A stretch of 64,000 nucleotides of DNA, from the NCBI RefSeq assembly GCF_049686335.1, contig NZ_JBAVHX010000015.1, positions 62,001-126,000 of the forward strand, read 5' to 3'. Source of the stretch: Buttiauxella sp049686335 (GTDB lineage Bacteria; Pseudomonadota; Gammaproteobacteria; Enterobacterales; Enterobacteriaceae). Positions within the stretch are counted from its first letter, which is position 1; each line of letters starts with the position of its first letter. This document shows positions 18,105 to 26,537 of this stretch, one piece after another. The notes under the pieces are model-generated. The model was not told the DNA's origin. It searched no databases and saw only the letters and a program-made list of their open reading frames with translations. The position numbers were made by a program, and so were the translations under genes.

Positions 18105-19535
18105 ATGTCAGCATCCATTTTTCCAGATGACTTTTTATGGGGCGGTGCCATCGCGGCAAACCAGGCTGAAGGCGCCTACCTCGAAGGTGGAAAAGGGCTT
18201 TCCACGGTCGATACCATTCCCCACGGCGAGCATCGTCTGGCGGTAAAACTGGGTTTAGAAAAACGTTTTGCACTGCGTGATGATGAATTTTACCCAAGCC
18301 ACGAGGCAATCGATTTTTATCATCGCTACAAAGATGATATTGCCCTGATGGCGGAGATGGGTTTTACCGTTTTCCGTACTTCGATTGCCTGGAGCCGCAT
18401 CTTCCCGAAAGGGGATGAGAAAGAGCCAAACGCCGAAGGTATCGCTTTTTACCGTGACCTGTTTGCCGAGTGCAAAAAACATAATATCGAACCGCTGGTG
18501 ACGCTGTGCCACTTTGATGTCCCGATGCATTTGGTGCAGGAATATGGTTCGTGGCGCAGCCGCAAAATGGTGGAGTTTTTCACCCATTACGCCCGTACCT
18601 GTTTTGAAGCCTTTGACGGTCTGGTGAAATACTGGCTTACCTTTAACGAAATCAATATTTTACTGCATGCTCCTTTTTCTGGTGCAGGTCTGGTCTTCGA
18701 AGAAGGCGATAACAAAGAACAAGTGAAATATCAGGCAGCACACCACGAACTGATTGCCAGTGCTTTAGTGACCAAAATTGCTCACGAAGTTAACCCAGAC
18801 AATCAGGTCGGATGCATGCTGGCAGGCGGGAATTTCTATCCGTATTCCTGCAAACCTGAAGATGTCTGGGCTGCGCTTGAAAAAGATCGTGAGAACCTGT
18901 TCTTTATCGATGTGCAGGCGCGTGGTGCCTACCCGTCGTACGCCAAACGTCTGTTCCGCGAGAAGGGCTTTGAGCTGGAAGTGCAGCCAGGCGATGACGA
19001 GATCCTCAAGAATACCGTCGATTTTGTCTCGTTCAGTTACTACGCCTCGCGTTGTGCTTCAGGGGATATGAACGAGCTCAACAGCAATGCGGCAAACATC
19101 GTGAAGTCCTTGAAAAACCCGTACATTGAAGCGAGTGAATGGGGATGGGGCATTGATCCACTTGGCCTGCGCATTACCATGAACATGATGTACGACCGCT
19201 ACCAGAAGCCACTCTTCCTCGTTGAAAACGGTCTGGGTGCAAAAGATGAAGTCAACGCGCAGGGTGAAATCAACGACGACTATCGTATTAGCTACCTGCG
19301 TGAGCACATCAAAGCGATGGCTGACGCTATCGAAGATGGTATTCCGGTTATCGGCTACACCTCATGGGGCTGCATTGATTTGGTTTCTGCATCGACAGGT
19401 GAAATGAGCAAGCGCTACGGTTTCATCTATGTTGATCGCGACGACCAGGGCAACGGCACGCTGACCCGTACGCGTAAAAAATCGTTCTACTGGTATAAGA
19501 AAGTGATCGCCAGCAATGGTGGGGATTTAAGCTAG
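18105..19535 (+). CDS. ascB: 6-phospho-beta-glucosidase (GH1)
   Basis: 476-residue cytoplasmic family-1 glycoside hydrolase that cleaves the 6-phospho-beta-glucosides delivered by AscF to glucose-6-phosphate and aglycone. The acid/base Glu is E182 in LTFNEIN and the nucleophile is E374 in FLVENGLGA. The N-terminal FLWGGAIAANQAEGAY block is typical. GSWRSRKMVEFF and a C-terminal KSFYWYKKVI complete the 6-phospho-specific subgroup pattern. AGAGGGAC precedes the ATG. End of the asc operon. Confidence 0.95.
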   Translation: MSASIFPDDFLWGGAIAANQAEGAYLEGGKGLSTVDTIPHGEHRLAVKLGLEKRFALRDDEFYPSHEAIDFYHRYKDDIALMAEMGFTVFRTSIAWSRIFPKGDEKEPNAEGIAFYRDLFAECKKHNIEPLVTLCHFDVPMHLVQEYGSWRSRKMVEFFTHYARTCFEAFDGLVKYWLTFNEINILLHAPFSGAGLVFEEGDNKEQVKYQAAHHELIASALVTKIAHEVNPDNQVGCMLAGGNFYPYSCKPEDVWAALEKDRENLFFIDVQARGAYPSYAKRLFREKGFELEVQPGDDEILKNTVDFVSFSYYASRCASGDMNELNSNAANIVKSLKNPYIEASEWGWGIDPLGLRITMNMMYDRYQKPLFLVENGLGAKDEVNAQGEINDDYRISYLREHIKAMADAIEDGIPVIGYTSWGCIDLVSASTGEMSKRYGFIYVDRDDQGNGTLTRTRKKSFYWYKKVIASNGGDLS

Positions 19536-19550
19536 TTTGCCCGTCTGGTG

Positions 19551-19570
19551 CCCCGATTTAATCGTCGGGG
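19551..19570 (+). terminator. Hairpin downstream of ascB
   Basis: CCCCGA paired with TCGGGG around an 8-base loop, 15 bp after the ascB stop. The following bases are only mildly T-rich, so termination efficiency is doubtful. Confidence 0.45.
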
Positions 19571-19715
19571 TGCCGTACCCGGTTTTCACTCTTGTCTTCT
19601 GCGTCTGGTGACATTTCTTTCCGCAATTCCACGGGTTGCCTTTTTTCTGGGGGCTGATTGTCCGGCCCAGATACGATAATATGTGCGTCCAATCTCTCTT
19701 CACAAAAAGATAGTC

Positions 19716-20264
19716 ATGAATATTATTCAAACTAAAATTCCAGAAGTCCTTATTTTTGAACCAAAAGTTTTCGGTGATGACCGCGGATTTTTCTTTGAAA
19801 GCTTTAATCAGAAAGTATTTGAAGAAGCGGTAGGGCGTCCGGTTAATTTTGTTCAGGATAATCATTCAAAATCTTGCAAGGGCGTGCTGCGCGGTTTGCA
19901 TTACCAGTTGGCACCGAATGCCCAGGCAAAACTGGTGCGTTGTGCGGTAGGTGAAGTGTTTGATGTCGCAGTGGACATCCGCCAACATTCTGCAACGTTT
20001 GGTCAGTGGGTGGGCGTTTTGTTAAGTGCTGAGAATAAACGCCAGTTGTGGATCCCTGAAGGTTTTGCACACGGTTTTATGACCGTCAGTGATGAAGCTG
20101 AGTTTTTGTATAAAACCACTAACTTCTACGCGCCACAAAGCGATCGCAGCATTCTCTGGGAAGATCGCGATATTGGCATCTCCTGGCCTGAAATTGATGC
20201 GCCGCGTCTGTTGTCCGATAAAGATCGCCAGGCGAAAAGCTTCAAAGACGCTGACTATTTTTAA
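19716..20264 (+). CDS. rfbC: dTDP-4-dehydrorhamnose 3,5-epimerase (orphan RfbC/RmlC)
   Basis: 182-residue cupin-fold epimerase that converts dTDP-4-keto-6-deoxyglucose to dTDP-4-keto-rhamnose. The catalytic residues line up with the RmlC numbering: H62 in LRGLHYQ and Y132 in EFLYKTT. RGFFFESF and WIPEGFAHGF are present. ATG 19716 is used; an upstream extension adds no homology. It is an orphan: rfbA, rfbB and rfbD are not adjacent and no polysaccharide genes surround it. It could be a second copy, a displaced rfb gene, or act on another dTDP-sugar. Confidence 0.9.
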   Translation: MNIIQTKIPEVLIFEPKVFGDDRGFFFESFNQKVFEEAVGRPVNFVQDNHSKSCKGVLRGLHYQLAPNAQAKLVRCAVGEVFDVAVDIRQHSATFGQWVGVLLSAENKRQLWIPEGFAHGFMTVSDEAEFLYKTTNFYAPQSDRSILWEDRDIGISWPEIDAPRLLSDKDRQAKSFKDADYF

Positions 20265-20331
20265 TCGAATTTTGCTGCAGAAATAGCTTAAAATAGTTTG
20301 TTATCTCAAGGGGTTGTGCCTGCGACCCCTG

Positions 20332-21279
20332 TTATTCCCCAGTCCTGCCCCGCACCACCATCTCCAACGCATCGCTATCTTGTAACCAGTCCCGCGTGTT
20401 GATTCTCAGCATTTCCATAAAGGTATGCCCGGCACTGGAGAGGCGTCCTATATTCGGGCACAGAATGCTGATACTGCTGGCGGGAAGAACTTCGCGCAGC
20501 AGCAATGGGCGCAAGTTTGCGCTGTAGCCTGGAAAGCGCAGGCGCACTGAGGTCCACATGCTGACCATATCCGTTTGTTCCATCATGCGGGCCATAATCC
20601 ACGGCGATGAACAATGGATGATGTTTTGCGGCAGCGGCAGGTTGTAGCGTCGGAAAACCTGGCCAAGAATCGAATGCTCGCCGGGTTCATCCCAGTCCAG
20701 CCACGGATAATCCATCAATTTCTTTAGCGAAGTCGTATGCGTGACCGGATGGTGGCTCCCGGCAATTATCGTGTTACTCAGCGCATACAATGTTTCGTTA
20801 TACATGCCGTTTGGCACTTCGTTACTGGCGCTGGTGATGACCGCGATATCCAGGCGCTGATTTTCCAACGCATGATGAATTTGTTGCGGTCTGCCTTCCA
20901 TTACGATCAGTTTCACGCCGGCATAACGAGCCTGAAATTGAATGACCGTTTGGGTAAATGGCCCGTAGGAGGCGGCAGATGTGAATCCCACGCGTAACTG
21001 GCGCATGGCTTTACCCAGCAGATTGTCGATTTCGTCACGCGCCTGGTGCAGCGAGCGGTCGATGTCTCGCGCATGTCGCAGCAGAACTTGTCCGTACTCA
21101 TTTAACGTTACGCCGCGTGATGAGCGTTGCAGAATCGGCATGCCGATTTCCGCCTCCATCTCCTGAATAGTTTTAGAAATCGCTGGTTGTGTGAGGTGTA
21201 ACGCTTTTGCTGCTTTGCCAATGCTGCCCTGTGCGGCAACTTCCAACAAAATATCTAACTGATTTAGTTTGATTTTCAA
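20332..21279 (-). CDS. LysR-family transcriptional regulator
   Basis: 315-residue LysR-type regulator with an N-terminal winged helix-turn-helix (LDILLEVAAQGSIGKAAKALHLTQPAISKTIQEME, about 8-43) and a substrate-binding effector domain from about residue 90. Divergent from an MHS transporter and M20 amidohydrolase, with a 170-bp promoter region between. By the usual LysR arrangement it should control that pair in response to the transported amide or amino-acid conjugate. Somewhat similar in style to AbgR, but I cannot assign it. Confidence 0.85.
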   Translation of the reverse strand: MKIKLNQLDILLEVAAQGSIGKAAKALHLTQPAISKTIQEMEAEIGMPILQRSSRGVTLNEYGQVLLRHARDIDRSLHQARDEIDNLLGKAMRQLRVGFTSAASYGPFTQTVIQFQARYAGVKLIVMEGRPQQIHHALENQRLDIAVITSASNEVPNGMYNETLYALSNTIIAGSHHPVTHTTSLKKLMDYPWLDWDEPGEHSILGQVFRRYNLPLPQNIIHCSSPWIMARMMEQTDMVSMWTSVRLRFPGYSANLRPLLLREVLPASSISILCPNIGRLSSAGHTFMEMLRINTRDWLQDSDALEMVVRGRTGE

Positions 21280-21449
21280 TTTTCGGTCCCGCCTGATTCA
21301 TCACCGTGGTGCAAATTTTGCCCTCTAACAATACAAATAAGATAACCAAAGGCATAACTAATTTTTATGATTGTAATGTTCTTTTTTTATGCAGATAGTG
21401 AATTAAACCCCAGTTTGTTTACATCTGAGTAACAAAATAGGAAGTGAGC

Positions 21450-22784
21450 ATGAAACAACGTGTCAGCTATGCCCAGGCGGATGCCGGGATCTCAGCATCG
21501 CTTCCGAATCAGGCGGCTTTGGTCCCGGAGCGCGCTAACGCTAAGTCGCTGGTGGCGGTAACCATCGGCAATGGCCTCGAGATCTACGACTTTGCGGTTT
21601 ACAGTTTTTTCTCGGTGATCATTGGTCATCTGTTTTTCCCGAGCAGCAATGATTACACCTCGCTGCTGCTGGCGGTGGCGACATTTGGCGTGGGGTTTGT
21701 GATGCGCCCGCTCGGTAGCATGGTGTTAGGCAGCTATGCCGATAAACACGGACGTAAAGCGGCCATGACGCTGATCCTCGGGCTAATGTCTTTAGGGGTG
21801 ATGATGGTGGCGTTTGCCCCGACCTATCATCAGGTCGGGATTATGGCTCCCATCGTCCTGGTAGCGGGACGCATGTTGCAGGGCTTTTCTGCTGGTGGCG
21901 AAGTGGGGGCGGCGACATCGTGGTTGATGGAAGCCGGGGATAAGTCTCGCCGCGGCGCGCGAGTGAGCTGGCAGATGACCAGCCAGGGCGGAGCGGCACT
22001 TTTCGGTGCGGCAATGGGCGCAGGTCTGAGTCATGTTCTGAGCGAACAGCAGCTGTATGACTGGGGCTGGCGTATCCCGTTTATTGTTGGCCTGGCGATA
22101 ATGCCGATTGGTTTGTACATCCGTCGCCAACTTGAAGAAACGCATTCAGCCACACCTGGCCCGAAGGCAGAAAGTTCAGCATTTACCCTGTGGCGTGAAC
22201 ATCGCCGCGCCCTGTTACTGGGCATTTTGCTGGTGATGAAAGGCACCACCACTTTTTACATCATCATCTACTACATGCCCGCGTATATGGTTAACACGTT
22301 GCATATGCCTGCCAGCACTTCGTGGTGGGTGAGCTTGACCGCTGCGGCGTTAACGCTAATTGTGCCGTTCTTTGGCGGCAAACTGGCAGACAAATTACCA
22401 CGGCGCAAACCGATCTTGATCGGCTGTGCGGTAGGATCATTCATCCTGATTTGGCCGATCTTCGCCTCGATTCTGCATGGCGCACCGCTCGGGGTCACCC
22501 TTCTACTGATAGCCCTGGATCAGATCCTCGCGAACATCAGTTCTGCGGCATTTTTCCTGTTGATCCTCGAAGCATTTCCAAAAGCTGTTCGCGCCTCCGG
22601 TATGGCAATGGTTTATGCCATTGGCGTTACGTTGTTTGGTGGATTCGCACAATTGATCGTGACCTGGTTGTTGAAAGTCACCGGACAACCGATGGCTCCG
22701 GCCTGGTATCTCATGTTCTGCGCTATCGTGACTTTTTCAGCATTAGTTGCCTGGCACGAACGCAAAACTTACTGTGATGAATAA
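21450..22784 (+). CDS. MFS transporter, metabolite:H+ symporter (MHS) family
   Basis: 444-residue inner-membrane carrier with about 12 helices. Family signs: GNGLEIYDFAVYSFFS at the first helix, RPLGSMVLGSYADKHGRKAAM between TM2 and TM3, GRMLQGFSAGGEVG in TM4, and GWRIPFIVGLAIMPIGLYIRRQLEET before the central loop. Relatives carry citrate, alpha-ketoglutarate, shikimate or betaine. ATG 21450 is used, with AGGAAG upstream; the in-frame GTG at 21444 is too close to that site. Only 14 bp precede the M20 gene, so the two form an uptake-plus-hydrolysis unit. Substrate unknown. Confidence 0.87.
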   Translation: MKQRVSYAQADAGISASLPNQAALVPERANAKSLVAVTIGNGLEIYDFAVYSFFSVIIGHLFFPSSNDYTSLLLAVATFGVGFVMRPLGSMVLGSYADKHGRKAAMTLILGLMSLGVMMVAFAPTYHQVGIMAPIVLVAGRMLQGFSAGGEVGAATSWLMEAGDKSRRGARVSWQMTSQGGAALFGAAMGAGLSHVLSEQQLYDWGWRIPFIVGLAIMPIGLYIRRQLEETHSATPGPKAESSAFTLWREHRRALLLGILLVMKGTTTFYIIIYYMPAYMVNTLHMPASTSWWVSLTAAALTLIVPFFGGKLADKLPRRKPILIGCAVGSFILIWPIFASILHGAPLGVTLLLIALDQILANISSAAFFLLILEAFPKAVRASGMAMVYAIGVTLFGGFAQLIVTWLLKVTGQPMAPAWYLMFCAIVTFSALVAWHERKTYCDE

Positions 22785-22798
22785 AAAGGAATAACCCT

Positions 22799-23965
22799 AT
22801 GCTTATTAAAGAAATTCTCGATTACGAAGAAGAGATGATTGCCATTCGTCGTGATTTCCATCAGCACCCGGAGTTAGGTTTTGAAGAGTTCCGCACCAGC
22901 GATCGCATTGCTGAACTGCTGACTGGCTGGGGTTACGAGGTACATCGCGGATTGGGCGGCACCGGAGTGGTAGGGACACTGAAATCAGGAACCGGAACTC
23001 AGCGTCTGGGCATTCGTGCTGATATGGATGCGTTGCCTATGCAAGAACAAACCGGGTTACCATGGGCGAGTGTGGTCGAAGGGAAAATGCATGCCTGCGG
23101 ACACGACGGACATTGCGCCATTTTGCTGTCAGCTGCGCGTTATCTGGCAGAGCATCGCCCATTCAGCGGTACTCTCCACCTGATTTTCCAGCCGTCAGAA
23201 GAGTCTGTTGGTGGCGCCAAACGAATGATTGATGACGGCTTATTTAAGCTGTTCCCGTGTGATGCGGTGTTTGGTCTGCACAATTTCCCATTGCTGCCAG
23301 CAGGCGAGATCGCGACAAAACCCGGCGCGTTGATGGCTTCATCCGACAGCATGACAATCACGCTGGAAGGCAAGGGCGGACATGGATCGATGCCGGAGCA
23401 CTGTATCGATCCTACCGTGGCCGGAGCCTCGATCGTCATGGCGCTGCAAACCATTGTGTCGCGCAATGTGGATCCGCAGGATTCCGCGGTGGTCACTGTG
23501 GGAAGTCTGCAAAGCGGCACCACACACAACATCATCCCGCACAGCGCCGTGCTCAAGCTCAATATGCGTACTTTCAAATCGGAAGTCCGTGACGCCGTGA
23601 AACAACGTATTCAGAAACTGGTGCATTCTCAGGCTGAAAGCTTCGGCGTGAAGGCCTCGATCGCGGTGGATTTCGGTTATCCGGTGACGGTGAATGATCC
23701 TCAGCAGACCGAGTTTGCATTACAGGTAGCACGTGATGTTTTTGGTACTGATAAGGTTGCGGATCCGGCGCAGGTGAAAAGTGCCATGGGCAGCGAGGAC
23801 TTCTCATTTATGTTGGAAGAAGTGCCGGGCTGCTATTTGTGGTTGGGTACTGCAACGGGCAACAATGATTACTCGGTTCACCACCCGCTCTATCAGTTTA
23901 ACGATGCCTGTATTTCAGGTGGGGCGACCTATTGGGTCAAATTAACCGAGTCATTTTTACGCTGA
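22799..23965 (+). CDS. M20D amidohydrolase (hippurate hydrolase/N-acyl-amino-acid hydrolase type)
   Basis: 388-residue cytoplasmic metallopeptidase-family amidohydrolase (HipO/IAA-amino-acid hydrolase type). Visible metal and catalytic motifs: RRDFHQHPELGFEE at the N-terminus, MHACGHDGH (C100 and H102), FQPSEES with the catalytic/metal Glu pair, GGHGSMPE in the lid/dimerisation domain, and a C-terminal HHP. It would release an amino acid from an acylated or conjugated form imported by the upstream MHS carrier. No signal peptide. The exact conjugate cannot be read from sequence. Confidence 0.9.
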   Translation: MLIKEILDYEEEMIAIRRDFHQHPELGFEEFRTSDRIAELLTGWGYEVHRGLGGTGVVGTLKSGTGTQRLGIRADMDALPMQEQTGLPWASVVEGKMHACGHDGHCAILLSAARYLAEHRPFSGTLHLIFQPSEESVGGAKRMIDDGLFKLFPCDAVFGLHNFPLLPAGEIATKPGALMASSDSMTITLEGKGGHGSMPEHCIDPTVAGASIVMALQTIVSRNVDPQDSAVVTVGSLQSGTTHNIIPHSAVLKLNMRTFKSEVRDAVKQRIQKLVHSQAESFGVKASIAVDFGYPVTVNDPQQTEFALQVARDVFGTDKVADPAQVKSAMGSEDFSFMLEEVPGCYLWLGTATGNNDYSVHHPLYQFNDACISGGATYWVKLTESFLR

Positions 23966-23972
23966 TCCTCAG

Positions 23973-24001
23973 CCCTCGCCTGGCTTAACGCGCGGTGAGG
24001 G
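23973..24001 (+). terminator. Hairpin after the M20 gene
   Basis: CCCTCGCC pairs with GGTGAGGG (one G-T pair) across a 13-base loop, starting 8 bp beyond the stop codon. There is no strong T-tract. Confidence 0.45.
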
Positions 24002-24105
24002 CGCACTTCTCAAGCGGTAATTCTGCCGTAAAATTACAACTTTCTGCTGACGGTAAATAACCCTGAATTTTCTACACTGAAAGAAAATGTCCGCAGAGGT
24101 TCTAC

Positions 24106-25122
24106 ATGCCCTGGCAACCTTTTCTCTCAGTGATCCCGGGATCGGTGCCTGCGGATCTTGCCATTAAACACATCACTTGCAGCGACATAAGTGATAACTG
24201 GCCGATGAAGGATCAGGTTGTAGAGCAGATCGATGACATCAATCAACAGCTCGCCTGCGATCTCTCGTTAGAAGCCCCGGAAATATTTGTAGATAACCTG
24301 GGGAAGCGGCGGATCCGCTGCCGTAACAAACTCTCCGAACAAGCTTTTCGTTCCCGCCCCGCCCTGGAGGAGTGGCGTTGCCAGCTGGTTCCTACAGCGC
24401 TTGCCCTGTGGGCTGTGCAACATCCACTGGCGGTGAGATTAATCAGCGGTGGCGAAATGGATCTCAATAGTCGTCCGTGGTTTATTCACGCCAATGATGC
24501 GCGAGGTATTCGTTCCCGCGCAAAAGTGATGGCCGCCATTGCCGATTTTCATCTTAATGACAGTGTTGCTGCCAACTGGATTAGCCTCGCTTGCGGCGCG
24601 GCAGTGCCGGTCCTCAAGACTCTGCACAGTGCAAAATTGAAGTCGCAGAAATTTACCTTATTGCTGATTGATCATGACAGGCAATCGCTGAAGTTTGCCC
24701 GTGGTCTGGCGACACAATATGGACTGGTGGAAGGGCAGCATTTTCAGCTGCTGATGCGCAATTTATTCGACCGCATGATTGTCACTGACAAACTCGTGCA
24801 GGAACTGGGCGAGCAGTCCGCGGAATTAGTCGACGGGTTAGGGATTTTCGAATATTTCTCGGAGTCTGAGGCGGTGCATTTTATTCGCCACGCGTTACGT
24901 TTGGTTAAACCTGGCGGCGTGCTGATTATTTCGAATATGCTTAAAACCAGTCCACAAATTGATTTCGCTTTGCGTTGTGTTGGCTGGACGACGATTTATC
25001 CGCGCACGCTTTTCGAGCTCAGAGAAATTATTCTGGCTGCGGGGATTAATCTGCAGAATGTGACCGTAACACTTCCCAGTGATGGGGTTTACGCGGTGAT
25101 GGAAATTAATGTGCGGGAATAG
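24106..25122 (+). CDS. Putative class I SAM-dependent methyltransferase
   Basis: 338-residue protein. The C-terminal half looks like a Rossmann-type methyltransferase: NWISLACGAAVPVLKTL (motif I region, about 163-179), FTLLLIDHDRQSLKFARG (acidic residue binding the SAM ribose, about 190-200), VDGLGIFEYFSESEAVHFIRHALRLVKPGGVLIISN (motifs IV-V). The N-terminal 110 residues have no family I recognise. It is monocistronic, with a hairpin terminator 14 bp after the stop, convergent with yjjA. Substrate unknown. The divergence from canonical GxGxG (ACGAAVP) makes the call moderately secure. Confidence 0.65.
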   Translation: MPWQPFLSVIPGSVPADLAIKHITCSDISDNWPMKDQVVEQIDDINQQLACDLSLEAPEIFVDNLGKRRIRCRNKLSEQAFRSRPALEEWRCQLVPTALALWAVQHPLAVRLISGGEMDLNSRPWFIHANDARGIRSRAKVMAAIADFHLNDSVAANWISLACGAAVPVLKTLHSAKLKSQKFTLLLIDHDRQSLKFARGLATQYGLVEGQHFQLLMRNLFDRMIVTDKLVQELGEQSAELVDGLGIFEYFSESEAVHFIRHALRLVKPGGVLIISNMLKTSPQIDFALRCVGWTTIYPRTLFELREIILAAGINLQNVTVTLPSDGVYAVMEINVRE

Positions 25123-25135
25123 AATGCTTTTAAAA

Positions 25136-25161
25136 TCCTGCTCCTGAAATAAGGAGCAGGA
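25136..25161. terminator. Bidirectional terminator between the methyltransferase gene and yjjA
   Basis: A 9-bp perfect stem, TCCTGCTCC paired with GGAGCAGGA, loop TGAAATAA. TTTTAAAAG follows on the minus strand and GAATTTATT on the plus strand. Confidence 0.85.
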
Positions 25162-25168
25162 GAATTTA

Positions 25169-25672
25169 TTAACCCAGGTAATTCATGCCCTGTTTCAGGA
25201 CAAAATCACAGGCCTGAGTTTTCACTTTTTCTGCCAGCGGCGAGCTGCCGATGGTTTGCAGATTCAGTTGCTGGCCTTTGCCGGTGTTCAGCAGACCCAT
25301 CAAACCCTGAGTGTAATCTTGTGGCTGAGTCTCTTTCGTGCCGCTATCCAGGCCCAGTTTATCCAGAAGCTGGTTTTTGACGTTTTCTGGATTGGTGGCG
25401 GAGACCAGTTTGTTGTTCATGCAGTACTGCAAAATACCCGCCGCGTTGGTCATGGTGTTAGCGCTCAGGGCGTTAGTCCCACTGGCGAGCAGGCTGCTCA
25501 GTGATGCTGCAGAGTTGCCCGTGGTGCCGGTAGTACCAGTACTGCTTGTGGATTTGCTCAACTCACTTGCCGCACTACTCAGCTGATCCTGCCAGCTTGC
25601 CGCTACTGCCTGCCCGGCAAAAATGGATGCTGCCAGTGCCAGAGCACACGTGACCTTATTGTTTGCTTTCAT
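25169..25672 (-). CDS. yjjA: DUF2501 exported protein YjjA
   Basis: 167-residue exported protein of unknown function, homologous to E. coli YjjA. A signal peptide MKANNKVTCALALAASIFAGQAVA is cleaved before ASWQDQLSSAASEL. A low-complexity Ser/Thr/Gly linker follows (about 40-60), then a conserved region with MTNAAGILQYCMNNKL and ACDFVLKQGMNYLG, whose two cysteines may pair. The ATG at 25672 is selected because it starts the signal peptide; the longer frame reaching 25798 overlaps the upstream regulator and has no homology. In E. coli it follows dnaC, but here a TetR gene lies upstream instead. Confidence 0.88.
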   Translation of the reverse strand: MKANNKVTCALALAASIFAGQAVAASWQDQLSSAASELSKSTSSTGTTGTTGNSAASLSSLLASGTNALSANTMTNAAGILQYCMNNKLVSATNPENVKNQLLDKLGLDSGTKETQPQDYTQGLMGLLNTGKGQQLNLQTIGSSPLAEKVKTQACDFVLKQGMNYLG

Positions 25673-25787
25673 CTGCTTATACTCTTTTATATAACCTGCA
25701 TCGCAGGAGAATTTCCTCGAGTATACCGCTTTATCTGGGCCCTTCGGAGCCTGGAGAGTTCTTAAAACATCCAGAAAGCATGATTTA

Positions 25788-26429
25788 TTAGGGGCCAATG
25801 TAACGCAGCACCACTTTTACCGCCATTTCCCGATAATGGGAGGTGCTATCAACCGGTTCGCTTCCATCTTCAAACAGGTTTGAAAAGGTGTAGCTGTTTG
25901 CCACATGGTAGAAGCTAAAGCTACTGATCAGGCGGTGAACATCTTTGGCGGTAACGAGTTTGTTGAAGAGCTGTTTTTCCTGGCCGCGAGTCAGCACATC
26001 TTCCAGTAATTCCAGCGCACTGCGGTTTATCTCGCGCAGGTAAGTGGACTCTTTGACGAAACGCCCACGCTGCATGTTTTCCATGCAGATAATACGAATG
26101 AAATCGGGATGCGTGGCGTGGAAATCAAAGGTCCATTCCACCAGTTCCACCATCGCTTCTACTGGCGGCTGGTTGGAGAGATTCAGTTGGCGCTCACAGC
26201 TACGAATCTGGGTGTAGACATATTCCAGCACCTGAACGTATAGCAACTCTTTGGTTTTGAAGTGATAAACCACCATCCGTTTGGTGGTATTTGCCTTCTC
26301 TGCAATTTGCTCCATGCGTGCGCCGTTAAGGCCAAATTCAGCGAACAAACTAATGGCGCTGAAGAAAATCTTTTCTTTCAAACTGGCGTCGTCAAAACGC
26401 TCCGGAAGATAAATTTCGTGGGTTTCCAC
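25788..26429 (-). CDS. TetR-family transcriptional regulator
   Basis: 213-residue TetR-type regulator with an N-terminal helix-turn-helix (about 15-65: ISLFAEFGLNGARMEQIAEKANTTKRMVVYHFKTKELLY) and an all-helical ligand domain. The start is the GTG at 26429, because AAGGAG lies exactly 6 bp upstream; the frame upstream of it runs through a large inverted repeat. It follows yjjB on the same strand and takes the place that dnaT-dnaC occupy in E. coli. Its target is unknown. The inverted repeat at its start suggests autoregulation; yjjPB or the nearby pobA are other possible targets. Confidence 0.88.
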   Translation of the reverse strand: METHEIYLPERFDDASLKEKIFFSAISLFAEFGLNGARMEQIAEKANTTKRMVVYHFKTKELLYVQVLEYVYTQIRSCERQLNLSNQPPVEAMVELVEWTFDFHATHPDFIRIICMENMQRGRFVKESTYLREINRSALELLEDVLTRGQEKQLFNKLVTAKDVHRLISSFSFYHVANSYTFSNLFEDGSEPVDSTSHYREMAVKVVLRYIGP

Positions 26430-26439
26430 GCAAGGCTCC

Positions 26440-26485
26440 TTAATGTCATCAGGCCGCTGGTACCGCCCAGGCCTGATGACATTAA
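26440..26485 (-). promoter_or_regulatory. 15-bp perfect inverted repeat abutting the TetR-gene ribosome binding site
   Basis: TTAATGTCATCAGGC and its exact complement GCCTGATGACATTAA are separated by 16 bp. On the minus strand the repeat runs directly into AAGGAG (26441-26436), so the last two stem bases are the first two bases of the Shine-Dalgarno sequence. It can be a DNA operator (probably for the TetR protein itself) or an mRNA stem controlling ribosome access. It lacks a T-tract on both sides, so it is not a simple terminator. Confidence 0.7.
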
Positions 26486-26537
26486 AACAAGTTTGCGCAG
26501 GCAAAGCACTGCCGAGTTATCGAAGCCCTGAAACACA

